DNA from: Tribonema minus
Taxonomy: Eukaryota > Sar > Xanthophyceae > Tribonematales > Tribonemataceae
DNA length: 64,000 bases
Direction of reading: 5' to 3'
Assembly (NCBI GenBank): GCA_017506865.1
Contig: JAFCMP010000212.1
Span: forward strand, 434,001-498,000
Positions within the stretch are counted from its first letter, which is position 1. Every line of letters begins with the position of its first letter. Shown here one piece after another: positions 11,868-23,667 of the stretch. The notes beneath the pieces are model-generated. The model was given only the letters and a program-made list of their open reading frames with translations. It was not told where the DNA came from and ran no database searches. A program made the position numbers and the translations under genes.

Positions 11868-12134
11868 CTGTTGTCCACGAATCCTTAAGGAGCACATTGT
11901 CACCATTAAAACAACATACTGCGAGACCTCCACGGATTGCAGCGCTTGTAATGCCAAACCTGCGTGTGTCGCAGGTGGACTCAATCGGGCTGATGGACAG
12001 CATGGCTCCTAGTTTGTGATGCAAAGAGTAGTCTAAGATAGTTGTGCAGTTGCGATGACTCGGTGCATCAACTGCCAAGCATTGTGCCACATTGGCATGC
12101 TTAAGCAATTGATGTAGCACTCTGCAGTACAGTG
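11868..12134 (-). pseudogene. Open coding-like exon fragment, unknown protein
   Basis: On the minus strand, after an AAATTTGCAG acceptor-like site, a frame stays open for about 89 codons until it meets the inferred edge of the DNA element. It has a balanced composition (for example GAMLSISPIESTCDTRRF and GGLAVCCFNGDNVLLKDSW) unlike the low-complexity frames around it. It may be an exon cut off by the transposon insertion. I do not recognise the family. Confidence 0.25.
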
Positions 12135-13569
12135 CTGCAAATTTCAAATATTGCAGATAGGGGACACTACGGCATTGTGAGCCCAACCAAGAAAGATGAC
12201 ATTGATCACCCTGACAGGTCATTCAATGAGGGCACTGCTTCAGCGCACGAGCAATTCCTGAAACACAGATAAATGCATGTCAACAGCTGCGCAGCCCATA
12301 TGAAATTTCCCTTGCAATACACGAGCTGCACCGCCAGCAACAAGCACATGCGTGCCTGCTAAAAACTTGACGTATGGTAGTGACACGGTTTGATATATGT
12401 ATTGTTCACAATGAATCACTTCGCGGTATATGCTGAGCAGTTTTTGGTATCCGGTCATGCTCAAGAGTTCAGAAAGCAGCGATTAGACATGGCTTGAGGT
12501 TTCAAGAGGAACAAGTTCAAGACCTCCCCTAGGGGTTTGAACTTGGGACCTGGGGAAGTTCAGTTGTTCTGATCAGAGCGGTACTGGAACCTTGGAGACT
12601 GAGAGAAAAGCACGGAAGCTGGCCCTATTACTAGCCCAACAGACCAAATGGCTCCCCCCGGGCCAAGTAAGCACAGTCTCAACTATAACCACCAAACGTC
12701 TCAGTAGGCTTCTGCAGCTGCATTCAATTAGCTGCTGTGACTCTAAGTTCCATAGCTAGGAGCGCCCAGCTGCGCCTACTTCGCAATGCTCCACAGTTTT
12801 CCGAAACAGACGAACTGCGCCCAATGGTCACTGCTGAGAAGTCAGCCGCCATGGCCGCGAAGCTGCTAGTCCTTCAAGAGAGAGGAAAGCCAAGCATGCT
12901 CATTGCTCGCAAGCTCAAAAATAAACTTCCCAGGAAAATTCATTTGTCGAAGGACAGACTATGGGTCGCCTTCCCCAGCACCTACGCGCACCCGCGCGCG
13001 GCCTAAATTCTCGCTCTGCTCGGCAAGGCCAGGGGCCCTGCTGCGAGCTTCGCTCGCAGATTATGCCACTGCCGGATTTTGCTGACAGACTGAGTGTCAT
13101 GTGTTCGCCTCGGGGTTCAGCATCGGCCTCGCACACAGCCACCATCAAGTGGGCCACTACCGGTGCCATGCGCCTCGCAGCCGACAGTTTGCCTTGGTGC
13201 TTGCTGTCCTCTTTCTGACCAAGCTGCCAGAATGCCAGTGTGCCAGTGCACAGTGGACACCTCAGTGACTCGGGCTGCAGTGCTGTATGTAGTACAGAGT
13301 ACTTTAGTACTTGTGCAGTGCAGATCTGCAGCTGGGTAGCTGTAGCACGCAGCACCATGGCGTCGCAGAGACCATGAGAAGAACATCACGGCGGCGGCGG
13401 GAGGACTGTACTGCACCTCCTGCCAACTCTGAAGCAGCGCAGAAACGCAAGCCTTAGGAATCCGATCTGGCGTGCGCACAAGCGCAGGACACCAGCACTG
13501 CAGTGCTGCAGATGGTAGTGGCGCTTGTCAACAGGATGATGGCACGAGGGCAGCAGCAAAGCAGCTGGA
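12135..13569. other. No supported gene
   Basis: Several overlapping short frames are present on both strands (for example 12737-13006 + and 12915-13358 -), but none shows a known domain. At 12512-12545 there is a near-perfect palindrome with arms CAAGTTCAA and TTGAACTTG around CCCCTAGGGG. Confidence 0.4.
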
Positions 13570-16050
13570 GACGAACGCGCAGCGCACAAATGCAAGAGGG
13601 TACAGAATGACGGTTGGCCAATTTCCGATGAAAATGCAAAGGGGAGCTAACGGGCAGGCAAAGCGCACTGCAGTCAAGCGCTCTAGAACAGGTCATAACA
13701 GTCTGGAGCAGCAACGTCTGATGCTAGACAACGAGGCTGGAGGTGGAGGCAGTGCGGACCCGGAGTACAAGTGCAACCTACGCAAGCTCGTGGTGAGGAA
13801 GGGCATATGTCGCTGCTCTCGTTACAACGGAGTCTCAACGCCCACATGGTGGCGAAGCACCAGCGCACACACCACAGTGGGACAGCAACAATGTTCCTGG
13901 AGCGCTCTGACCTCAGCACCTCGCACTTGCAAACCACTTACGCAGAGTGTGCTTTGTGCAAAGACCTGTTTCATGCAACTTGAAGCAAGACATTCAGGGT
14001 GGACATCAGCAGTCCCAGCGCGGGTAAGTGCTGTTACAACTGCAGGCCTATCACCTCATCCGCTGCAGCAGTGTCAACTTTGTCAACGACAGCATCAGCA
14101 GCGCCGCCAGCACTTGATGCATCGACAGCAACAGAGACCACGTCGCTGCCACAGCCGCAACCGGCGTGCACAGCCATCGGCAACCCGTATGCAAAGGGGT
14201 CAGCGCACGCGCAGCAGGCACCTGCTGCTCAGGCTGGGGGCAGCAGCTCCTCCGGCAGCTCAAAGAGGCCGGAACGTGGGGGCAGCAGTGCTGCACGAGG
14301 GGATCGGGGTCGCAGTGGAGGGCGCGGACGTGGCAGTGGAGGACGCGTTCACAGCGGCAGCAATGATGAGCCTGAGGCATCAGCAGTAGCAGAGCGACTA
14401 GCGGCGGCAGAACCGGAGGCGGCAGCAGCAGCGGCGCCGGCGGCGGCAGTGCAGCCCGTGCTAGGGACAGCGCCGCTGGCAGCGGCCGCAGCAGTGACTG
14501 CTGCGGCCGCAGCGGCGGTGCTAGCAACAGCGGCAGTGGCGGGCGAACTCAAATTGCCACGGTGGCCGTCACTGACTCACAGCGGCCCCAGCAGCGGCAG
14601 CAGTGGACGAGGCGATGGTCGTGGCGGCCGCGGCGGTGGCGGAGGGGGCCTTCGAGCGGCAGGTGCAGCGACAGCAGCAGCAGCGCCTGCAGGCGCCGCA
14701 GGTGGGGCAGGTGGGCTTTTTGCGTGGACCATCTCAACCCCCGCAGTCGCAGCAGTGCTTGACAGCATCAGCCTAGAGGACTCGGAGCTGTGCAAGCTGC
14801 AGTTTGCGACAACTAGAAGCCTTGCAAGATTACGCAATCGCCGCTTTGTGGGAGCTGCACTGGAGAACGCAGCAACACATCTGTAAGCACACACAATTAC
14901 GATGTTCGTCAATACGGCGCGTGAGCCAGATTCCGCAGGGCGGGTGCAGCGACTGCAACAAGCCACAATTTTACACCACCTCATGCCATCACTCATCACC
15001 TCCACCGATGGCGCACCTGGCATCACTCGCTCTGACAGAATCATAATGTTGGCATGCGGTGAGCTTGACCGGTTGGTGCCAGCGCTCCTCGCACACACGC
15101 GTGCGCACCGGCGGTCACGCGCGCGCCAGCAAATGGAGGCAGCGATCAACGCCTGCGTCCTACAGTGCATGGGCACACGGGGGGGGCTGCTGCAGCAGGC
15201 AGCGCGATTCCTTCAGCCCAAAACGGCGGCGGTACCTGATGATGACTGCTTTGCCGCCATGCAGTCCAAACACCCCCCCGCTGCGCCGGGGGAACAACTA
15301 CATGAGGTATCCAGCATGGTCAATCAGCTTGTGGCGAAAGCAGCCGATATGCCAGCACAACTCAGCCTGTTACAGGGGGAGGGCATTGAGCCAGAGACGG
15401 TTGCCAAGCTCATCCAGCGAGCAAGCCCTCAGGCTTACAGTGGATCCACGAGCAGGCCCATCGGAGCTGCGCTACAGTCACCTGCAGGACGCACTACGCA
15501 CAAGCTGGGGACGGCATGAGTTTGCTGCCGTCCTCACACGGTGGCTTCAGCCCCTTATGCGGGAGGCCGCGCGGATGCCTTCTGGCAGTTGCATGGCGCG
15601 GGGTGCCTAACGCCACTTGCAGAACAGCAGGAAGATGCCACAGCTAAGCAGCGGCCCATCGTTTGCGGCGAGGCGCTGCAGCGACTTTGCACTTTGGTGT
15701 ACGTGGCAGACCGCAAAGACTTCCTGGCGGAGCTCCTTGAGCCAGATGGGCAGTATGGGGTAGCTATCTCAGCAAGAGCGGAGAAAGCGGCCATGGCTGG
15801 CAAACTCGCGTATGAGCTTGGTCACTGGCAGTTCATGCTGGACCTCAAGAATGCCTTCAACATGGTGTTCGTGCTGGCGGCAGCAGAATGGGCAGAAGCA
15901 CAGCTGCCGGACTGCCTCAACTACTTCATCGGCACATACGTGCGCACTTGGCCACGCCTGCTGTTCCAGCACATCGACGGCTCCACGCGCGTCATCATGT
16001 CTCAGCGCGGGCTTAAGCAGGGGCACCTGGCGGCACAGCATGCAGGACAC
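13570..16050 (+). mobile_element. LINE fragment (RLE-type non-LTR retrotransposon), broken
   Basis: Parts lie in the order of an R2/CRE-like LINE. First comes a degenerate C2H2-type finger (YKCNL near 13767, then LNAHMVAKH in another frame near 13830). Next is an Ala/Gly/Arg-rich spacer, then a reverse transcriptase with GPSELRYSHLQDAL, KQRPIVCGEALQRL, QYGVAIS, DLKNAFNMV and SQRGLKQG. It stops just after the palm box that normally reads QQGDPLG, before the FLDD/YADD box, so the 3' half is missing. At least three frame changes lie between the finger, spacer and RT pieces. The loss at about 16050 coincides with the start of the Gypsy-like region. Confidence 0.65.
13999..14886 (+). pseudogene. 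LINE N-terminal Ala-rich/RGG spacer
   Basis: A 295-residue frame is dominated by alanine, serine and glutamine, with two RGG-type tracts (GDRGRSGGRGRGSGGR near 14300 and SGRGDGRGGRGGG near 14600). It ends in a more ordinary segment (SISLEDSELCKLQFATTRSL) that resembles the lead-in to a LINE RT. RGG tracts commonly bind RNA; here that is inference. Low complexity makes other readings possible. Confidence 0.45.
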
Positions 16051-16053
16051 TGA
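14902..16053 (+). pseudogene. LINE reverse transcriptase, N-terminal and finger-palm part
   Basis: Two overlapping frames (14902-15519 and 15541-16053) carry successive RT blocks. The first ends before GPSELRYSHL, which is read in the next frame. The second holds GCLTPLAEQ, KQRPIVCGEAL, QYGVAIS and MLDLKNAFNMVF; the aspartate in DLKNAFN is the first metal-binding residue. The box expected to read QGDPLGP is replaced by QGHLAAQHAGH and a stop. The catalytic xxDD box is absent, so this copy cannot be active. Confidence 0.6.
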
Positions 16054-16502
16054 GCACGCTGGCGGACTACGTCTCCCTCTTGCGAAGACGCCTCGAGATC
16101 AACACTGCACATCACGGCGCCGACGCCGCCCTCTTCGTCACCGAATACCTGCAACTGGCCGCAGCAGTAGCCACGCAGTACAGTCATCCCGACGTACTGG
16201 CAGCGCCAGCCACCTTTGACTTCTCCACAGTCATCACCGCCACCGCCATGCTCGACCTACCCCCAGCAACACTAGTGGACGTGTTCGACATCGGCACCAT
16301 CATCGACGCCTCTCACGCCGCCGCCACGTCTCGCTTGACACCAGACGAGGCGCAGGTGGAAGCTGTGCATCCCGACCACGCACTCGCCGAAACTACAGCA
16401 GCGATCAGCCGCGCCATCGCACGCAGCAGGCCTATCCAGCTTAGCCAGCAAGCTTTATCGGCAGCACAATCTCCCACTGCTCGCACTGTTCAGCCTGGAA
16501 CG

Positions 16503-16600
16503 CCCCGGCGGCGTCTTCATCTTCACCAGCGCCCCCGGTGGCATCCTCGTCGTCACCAGCGCCCCCGGTGGCATCTTCATCTTCACCAGCTCGCACTGTT
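16503..16600 (+). repeat. Short 45-bp-scale minisatellite
   Basis: Imperfect copies of a unit containing CACCAGCGCCCCCGGTGGCA and CATCTTCATCTT/CTCGTCGT follow each other about three times. It lies inside the low-complexity part of the Gypsy-like region. Confidence 0.5.
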
Positions 16601-17520
16601 CAGCCTGCACCAGCGCACCTACGCAGCGCGGGGTCCGACGCCACTGCCATCACCTCCCAAGGACTCTCGCGCGCAGCCACAGACCCAGCATCTCCAGCAC
16701 GCCCTCCACAGCGCCGCCGGCTAGCCACCTACTATCAGCCGCACGAGCGCAGCGAGGAGCTGGAGCCAGGCGAACTACCTGAAGATTGGCTTCTCACGCA
16801 GCCAAGCCGCACATCATCGCCAAACAGACGCGCAACTTCAACTTGAAGACCCGCCACGCACCCTCGAGAGCTTCAGCGCGCAGCAGCCGATCCAGGGCGC
16901 AAGCTCAGGAGAGGCAGCGCAGCCAGCCCCTGCACTTCAACCAGCTCCACCTGCGTGGCAGCAGGGTGAGCGCTCTCAAACCCCGTCCACGCTTGTCTCG
17001 GCACTTGTCAGTAGTGGTCACTATGACCGACTTGCGCCAGTAGCAGAGACACAGCTTGATTCTGAGGCCGATGAAGAAGTAGCGGTCATGAACTTCCACG
17101 CCTCACCACGCCCAACTCCATCTCCACTCAGCCGTCGGATCGAAATGTATGCTCGTGAAGAAGCCGGCATGACAGCGTATGCACGCCAAGTGGCACACTA
17201 CATGCCACACCTCAACTTGCAAGACCGGTTTGCCTTTGCACGCCAACAGGCCGAACTTGACTCTGACTCCGAGTCTGACTCTGTAGACGTAGCAGTGATC
17301 AACACTCCCCGCCAACGCCACCAATATCACCATGACCAGCCTACCGAAACCTCACACCGTGGAAGTAGTAGTCATGACCACCCGCAACATTGCCCTTCCT
17401 AACACCTCAAACGCCATCCCCCAGTCGAGGCACTCTATGGTGACTCGTGCTGGCGGCAGCGCTCCGGATAGCCGGAACGTTGCCAATCCTCCTCGAGCAC
17501 CGGCCCGCAGGCCTGCTCGC

Positions 17521-18303
17521 TAGAGACCCTGATCGAAACTGTCCGAACACTTTTCGAACGAACAAAAAAATTCGATCGAACGTCCGAACATGTTCGAACT
17601 CAGTATTCACCAATTACTGCCAAAACACCCACACATAACCCAGACACACTGCAACATCAGTCCCTGCAAGTAAATGAGTGCTGTGCAAAGAGAAGCCAGA
17701 TCTATGTTCACTTCTGGCCCTGGCTCCTCTCCGCTTGCAAGTGAAGATAAACCTGCTGTTCTGTCCTTTCGTGTAGGACAACGAGCACTGCACGCGCTTC
17801 AGCACTGCTTCACGAGGCAACCAGCTGCGTCGTCACCAGCTTTCGCTGCTGCTGCTGCCGACCGTGGTGCACACGGACAAAAGCGATGTTGGTGCTTTTG
17901 CGGTTCGTGTACACATGTCCGTGAGTGATGTGGCTACTTTGCAGAGATCACGTGCCGCGCTGAAGTATAGAATGGTGGTATATACACTGCTGTAATCGCA
18001 ACAAGCCCCCAGCGGCCACGATCGCATTACGTGCACCTTTTGGACCAACTGCAACTAGCCGGCAACTTCAACCACGATGTTCGATGCGTTCGAACATGTC
18101 CGAACATTACGAACGCATTATTCGAGTGTGCTCGAACATGTTCGAACGTGTTCGAATTCGTTCGAACACATTGTTCAAGCATGTTCGGACATAATCGTGT
18201 TCGACTGTTTGGGATCGCGAACGAACCGGGAATTTCGAACAAACTTTCGAACCGAACGAACACATCGAACGTTCGAGTCATTTTCGATCGATCAGAGTCT
18301 CTA
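17521..18303. mobile_element. hAT MITE (783 bp) with perfect 8-bp target duplication
   Basis: The ends are TAGAGACCCTGATCGA and the reverse complement of TCGATCAGAGTCTCTA. The 8-bp sequence CTGCTCGC flanks both ends (17513-17520 and 18304-18311), which is the signature of hAT transposition. The subterminal regions are full of GTTCGAAC words in both orientations, the usual layout of hAT transposase binding sites. No transposase is encoded. It is inserted in the Gypsy-like region, so it is younger than that. Confidence 0.8.
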
Positions 18304-19603
18304 CTGCTCGCGCTGCACCTGGTCCAGCAGCACCGTGACCGCGGCCGCCTGACTCGCGTAAGCGTAACGGTAACCGCTTTAGCCAGACTGCCTCGGCTGT
18401 CCAGCCTGTTGTTTTGACAACACGCTCGCCCCCCCTCACCCAACATGCCAATCAACCATCAATCATTCAGCAGTTACCTGAACGTAATGTAGCGACTGCG
18501 CCCTCAAGGCAGCAGGAGATACCCAGCAGCGGCTTTAGTGCTGGCGCTACAAGGCCCTTACAAGTCGCAACTCGCTCAACCGCAGTTTGGCCGACACAGC
18601 GCCCCCGCGCTGCAAAAGCCTTGCCTGCACCCCCACGTCAAAAAGTGTCGAACGCTAATGCCTCTGGACTTCGGTTTGGAGGAGGGCCCTTAGCGGCGCA
18701 TTCAGCCCCAATGCAAGCTCCCAGTAGATGTAGCAATAGCCTCCAGACTGCCTCACCACACCCCCGTGGAGCGAGGCAGCCACAACACGCTCGTTCAACT
18801 GTCCCCCTCAATCACACGCCACCGCGCCTCAGCGCGCCCTTGCTGCCGCCATCTGTCTTTGACAACATGCCGCCAGCAACTCCAGCTTCGGCTGGTGCTG
18901 CTGCCGCCGCACCTCACTCCGGCCGGGCGCGGCGGCGCAGCATGCGCAGGTCGTGAGCGGCGGGTGCCTTAGGTACCCCGCCGCCACTTGCGCACGCTGG
19001 TCCTGCTGCGGCACGCTCGCTGATGGGGCCTCACCTCGGTGAATCTCCACAGCAGCCTATAGCAATGACCTATGCCAACTCACATGCGGGATTGACCGCG
19101 GCAACGCCTCGCTCGCGCGTTGCACCGCTGCAGTCTCCCTATGGGATTGATGCCAACATGCAGGCTGCTCCGACGGCAGCAAGGTCACGCTCGCGCGTGG
19201 CACCGCTGCCGTCCAGCGCCACTGTTGATGCCGGTTTGCCTGTTGCCATGACCGCGGCAGCGTCGCGCTTTCGTGCGGCGCCGCTGCAGTCTAGCACAGA
19301 TGGCAGCATTGCGGCGGAGGGTGCATCGCTCAGGACTCTCTCTGGAGTTTCCTCGCACCTCTCTGCCGCTCGGTCTGCAGGTGCTACAGCGGCAGCAGCG
19401 GCGGCCCGCATGCCGCCGCCGCTTGCTCGCGCTGTCACCGCCATCCCGCCTGCTCCTCCTGCCGCCGCCATCTCCGCCCCCCATCAAACGCCTTCGCCTC
19501 GCCAACTTCAACGTCAACATCAACATCAACTTCAACACGGACTTCAACTGCTGCCACCCGCACCTCAATCGGCAAGCTGCCGTCCATTGCCTCGATCACC
19601 ACC

Positions 19604-20760
19604 ATGTTCCACCTTGGGATCAGCAACATCTCCGCAGCCGACTGGGCTTCAGCACAGCTCAGCGACCCCGAGATTGGCAGCCTACTTCGGCACGTTGACA
19701 CTGGCGAGTGGCCGAGCGACGCGGCACTGTGCACTTGCGTACGGCGCCACGTACAGTCTTGCCGCGTCTTCAATGTTGCGGCGTGGCAGTGCTCATGCAC
19801 TCGGTCGCTACTCAGGCGAGCGACAATCGCGTAGCCAGCTGGCAGCTGGCTTGCCCAAAAGTTCATCGCAATGCGATACTTCATGCTATGCACGGCACTG
19901 CATGGGCGGGGCATCAGGGTGTTGAGCGCACTATGCATTTGGTGCGCACTGCGGCGCAGGCATGCTTGGTGGCCGTCTTGGGTCCCTGACACGAAGTGGT
20001 GGGTGCAGTATTGCACAACGTGTCAGGCGCGTAAGATCACTGGTCTCGGTAGGCAGTTGCCCATTGTTTTCAAGGAACTGCCCAGCGGACCATTTGACTG
20101 TGTCGCCATGGATGGCTTTGGCTCCCTGGTCTTGACCAAGGAGGGGTTCTTGTATGTGCTTGTGGTGCAATGCCTGTACAGCCGCTGGTTAGAGTTATAC
20201 CCGCTTCGTGCCGACGAATACAATAGCGTCGGCATCGCGCTTTGCCTGGTTGACTTTACATCACAAGGCATGGCACCATGCGAACATTGCTTAGCGATCG
20301 CGGTCCCCAGTTTGCCTCTGCTGTTGCACGCGAGGGTTACAAGCACATGGGTACTCGCAAGCTGTTTGCAACCGCATACCACCCCCAGGCCAATGGCACT
20401 ACTGAGCGCGCCATGAAACCCATTGCGCAGCTTCTAGCTGCGGTCGTCAACGATGCGCATGACGATTGGGCGGAATGGCTGCCTCATGTGTGCTTTGCAT
20501 ACAATTGCCAACTCAACCGAAGCACCGGCTTCAGCCTTTTCATGCTCGCCTTCGGCAGGGAGGCCCGATTGGGGCTCCAACTCATCCACGGCAGCACGGT
20601 TCAGCTCGCGTCATCGCCCACACCGCTCAGCGCGCAACAAGCAATCGACGCCATCTTCGAGCGCCAGCGGCGCGCGCACGCCCTCGTTCAACACCGCCAC
20701 GAGCTCCACTGTGCTCAAGTCGCCCGTGACAACGCTCGCCTCGCCGACACCCTCCACTAA
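19604..20760 (+). pseudogene. Gypsy integrase region (fossil)
   Basis: Recognisable parts are the zinc-finger region (about 19870-20030), the DDE core with its conserved D, D and E surroundings (about 20095-20420), and the downstream region with the conserved Asn-Pro-Gly-like neighbourhood typical of Ty3/Gypsy pol ends. It is broken and cannot encode a single product. Confidence 0.7.
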
Positions 20761-21829
20761 GCCCCCATCGCAACATGCGACGCAGTGTACCTCTACCTTG
20801 AGCCTTACACATACAACCTGACAAATTTCAATGGCGTAGTAGAGGGTCCTAGGCAGTCACGGCGTATTTCGCGCAAGTTTCTCAACCACTACCACGTTCA
20901 ATGGGCGGCCGGTTCAGTCGCACAACCTCATCATTGACTATGATGGCCGCGTTTGCCATGTAGCCGCAGTACGTTGCAAACTGTTCTACGACGCGGCTCA
21001 CCCACAAGTCACCACCCACGGGTCTACCCACCGGATTTGCCCAGTTCCTGCTGTCTCGCAACCCTGCTATGCCACCTCGCTCAGCAATAGACGATGGGAC
21101 CCTCATCTCCACCCCTGCTTGCCATGGGGTGAAGTCCATCATAAGCCATAGAGTTGTCAGGCAGGCTCGCGGTAGGGTGTCTCACTTGCAATACCGTGTT
21201 CATCAGGAAGGCGAGGGTGCTGTTGACTCTTGGGTCAGCGACACGCTTGTTGAGCCATGTGTTGAGCAGGTTCACGAGTACTGGTCGCAGTTGCTCCATT
21301 GGAGCAGGGCTCAGAACAAATCGGTGCCTGGCGCTCACACGCCCTTCGTCCGCGAGCGGCTCAGGCGCGCGCGCGAGCAGCTCGCCAGCTCCGCTACTGT
21401 CGCCGGCCATTACTACTACAAGCTCCCCTCTGGCGTTGATGTTTCTGAGCGTTGCCCTATCCGCAGCATGTTTACCAGCCCCATGATCACAGACTTCCAG
21501 CTAGCCATGGTCTGGGGCCACCCGCAGACTGGCGCGCCCACCTGGATGACCGGCGACATCCTGCGCCCTTTCCGGGCTCCAACTGCGCGCAGCCGCCGCC
21601 ACTTCGACAGCATCCGCATCCGCTTCCACGACACCCCCGAGGTGACGGACGAGATCCGCCCGCTGCCGGAGTACTACGACACGGCCCAAGACGCGCCCCT
21701 GGGCTCTTGGTTCATCTACGGCCGCTCCATCCTCATCAACAAGCTCTGCAGCGGCGTCACCTTGCTCGTGTGCGAGCCGCGCAGCCTCCACTGGTGCTCA
21801 CTGTGAGGCGCCCCGCGGCGGTGCCTCGT

Positions 21830-22075
21830 GCTCTCTGCTGGTAGCGACGCGTGACGCGCTGTCATCGCTGTCGCTCAAGCGGATCGGGCCGGCGCTGCTG
21901 CAGGCGACTCCTTCTGCTCTCTGCTGGTAGCGACGCGTGGCGCGCTGTCATCGTCGTCGCTCTAGCGGATCGAGCTGGCGCTCCTTCGGCGACATCTTCC
22001 GCTCTCTGCCGCTAGCGGCGCGTGGCGCGCTGCCATCGCCGCCGCTGCAGCAGAGGAGCCGGCGCCCCTCCGGCC
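21830..22075 (+). repeat. Three tandem copies of an 85-86 bp unit
   Basis: Copies start at about 21830, 21916 and 22001, each with GCTCTCTGCTGGTAGCGACG or a close variant followed by CGCGCTGTCATCG. The third copy is the most diverged. It lies directly after the last frame of the Gypsy-like region and may belong to its 3' end. Confidence 0.6.
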
Positions 22076-23340
22076 GCGTGACTGTTGCGGCGCACAATGC
22101 TCATGTGCCGCATCACTCAGTCATGCAGGCTACTGAGGCACTTGGTTTTGGCTTCTTCATACATGGGGACACGCATCAAGCCTAGGAGAGGCAGCTGTCA
22201 CGGTGGTGCCCCCATATTCTGCCCCCTTTGACTGGGGGTAGAATCAGCCTACCTACCCCCTTGTACTGCTGAGATACCTACCTAGCCACATGCACGTTCA
22301 CGCGCATGCAGTGGTTGGCTTCTGTCACTACATTAGTTTTATGCCAACCTTCCACCACATCGCTTTAGTTACATAGTGGTGGGGGATTAGCCCTGAGCAT
22401 TTGGTCATTGCGGGCACGGGTGGTGTTCTAGATGCGAGCACGGCCCCACTCTGCTCTATGCCAACAGCATGGTGGGCGATTTTGCTAGTATTTGCAGTGT
22501 CACTACAGCCCAGCATTGTAGCGCATCTCACAGGAATCTCCCACCAATCATCCATATTGGCTCTTGGCTCACACAGGGCGTTTTCTAGCCAGTTCTGTGT
22601 GGAGCCTATGTCCCATGATCACTGGAGATGCCCATTTCCATGCCAGTTCATCTGCCTGTTGATATTTGGTAGGGAAATTGCAAGGGGCAGTCCTCTCCAC
22701 CCGCATATGCCTTCTTTGCAAAAATATGATTTACAACTCCTCTGTGGCACGTTAGCCTGGCCTGATCAGCCAGAGTGTGGCCTTCCTGCTCCTAGCCTGC
22801 TCACCATGGTAGCATTGCCTTAGTCAGGACTACCACATTGCCCTAGCATCAGATTCCATCGAGCAGCTGTGCAATCTGCTTCTGCAAATGCTGCTATTTC
22901 ATTAGATGTGCAATGTAAATTAGAAAAGCACATAAAGGTTTTGTGCAAATGCTTCTCAACGTGATGAGCAGCGATGTGCGTAAATGTGGCACGATCGCGC
23001 TGCTTTTACATGAACGCTGACCAGCCAACGGCTGCTACATGCGCTGTGCTGCACATCTTCAAATCTGCATAGTAGATGCGCAAAAACAATGCGAGCCGGC
23101 AGCTGCGCGCAGCTGCAGGGTTAGGGTTAGGGTTAGCACACCCGGCAGCGAATTTAGCCAAAATCAAAATCTCCCTCCCCCTTCCCTTTGTTTCCCTCAC
23201 AGGCCGTCTTTTATGGCGTTTCAAAAGTCCCGGTCACGGATCGGCGGCACTTTTTGCCCGAAATCGCTCGAGGGCCTCATTTCAGCAAATCGGCAGTCGC
23301 CCCACTACTTGTTAAAGAAAAATTTGCCGAATAGACTGTA
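22076..23340. other. No supported gene
   Basis: This is ordinary spacer with only short open frames. It holds a three-unit telomere-like tract near 23118 and a CT-rich patch near 23170. Confidence 0.45.
23118..23136 (+). repeat. Interstitial TTAGGG tract
   Basis: The run GGGTTAGGGTTAGGGTTAG carries three TTAGGG-type units. TTAGGG telomeres are known from brown algae and other stramenopiles, whereas most green algae use TTTAGGG or TTTTAGGG. It may mark a healed break or be chance. Confidence 0.5.
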
Positions 23341-23667
23341 CAGGTAATGCCCGGCGGCACTGTCTGCACAGCGCAGGGGTGGCAGCGACCGCCGGGCCCG
23401 CTGGGAGCGGCAGGCCTGCCCTCGAATCGGGCCAGGCGCATGATCACAGCGATAGGCCTGGGCATGCTGCCAGCGCAGGCGGACGGCGCCTCGAAGTGGA
23501 GGCAACAGACATACTGTTGACCTTGTTCGCAGCAGGGGCGGGGAAGGCAGGAGGGCTGGACGGGCTACGCTATGAACACCTCTTGATGGCCGCTGGGCCT
23601 GGTGCACCAGTGAAAGCAGCCACCCGCTCTGGACAGTGCCTCGCCAGGGCTAGCTGGTGATTCAGAA

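Larger units (their letters stand above)
16054..21806 (+). mobile_element. Ty3/Gypsy-like fossil with integrase, broken
   Basis: The clear part is 19604-21806. It holds an HHCC integrase zinc-finger region, a DDE integrase core and a C-terminal region whose pattern recalls the chromodomain tail of chromoviruses. Upstream (16054-19600) lie proline-, alanine- and histidine-rich frames that could be gag-like or unrelated; I found no Gypsy protease or reverse transcriptase there. LTRs could not be identified, so the left edge is only a guess. It is broken, with several breaks, and is older than the Copia pieces. A hAT MITE is inserted in it. Confidence 0.5.
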
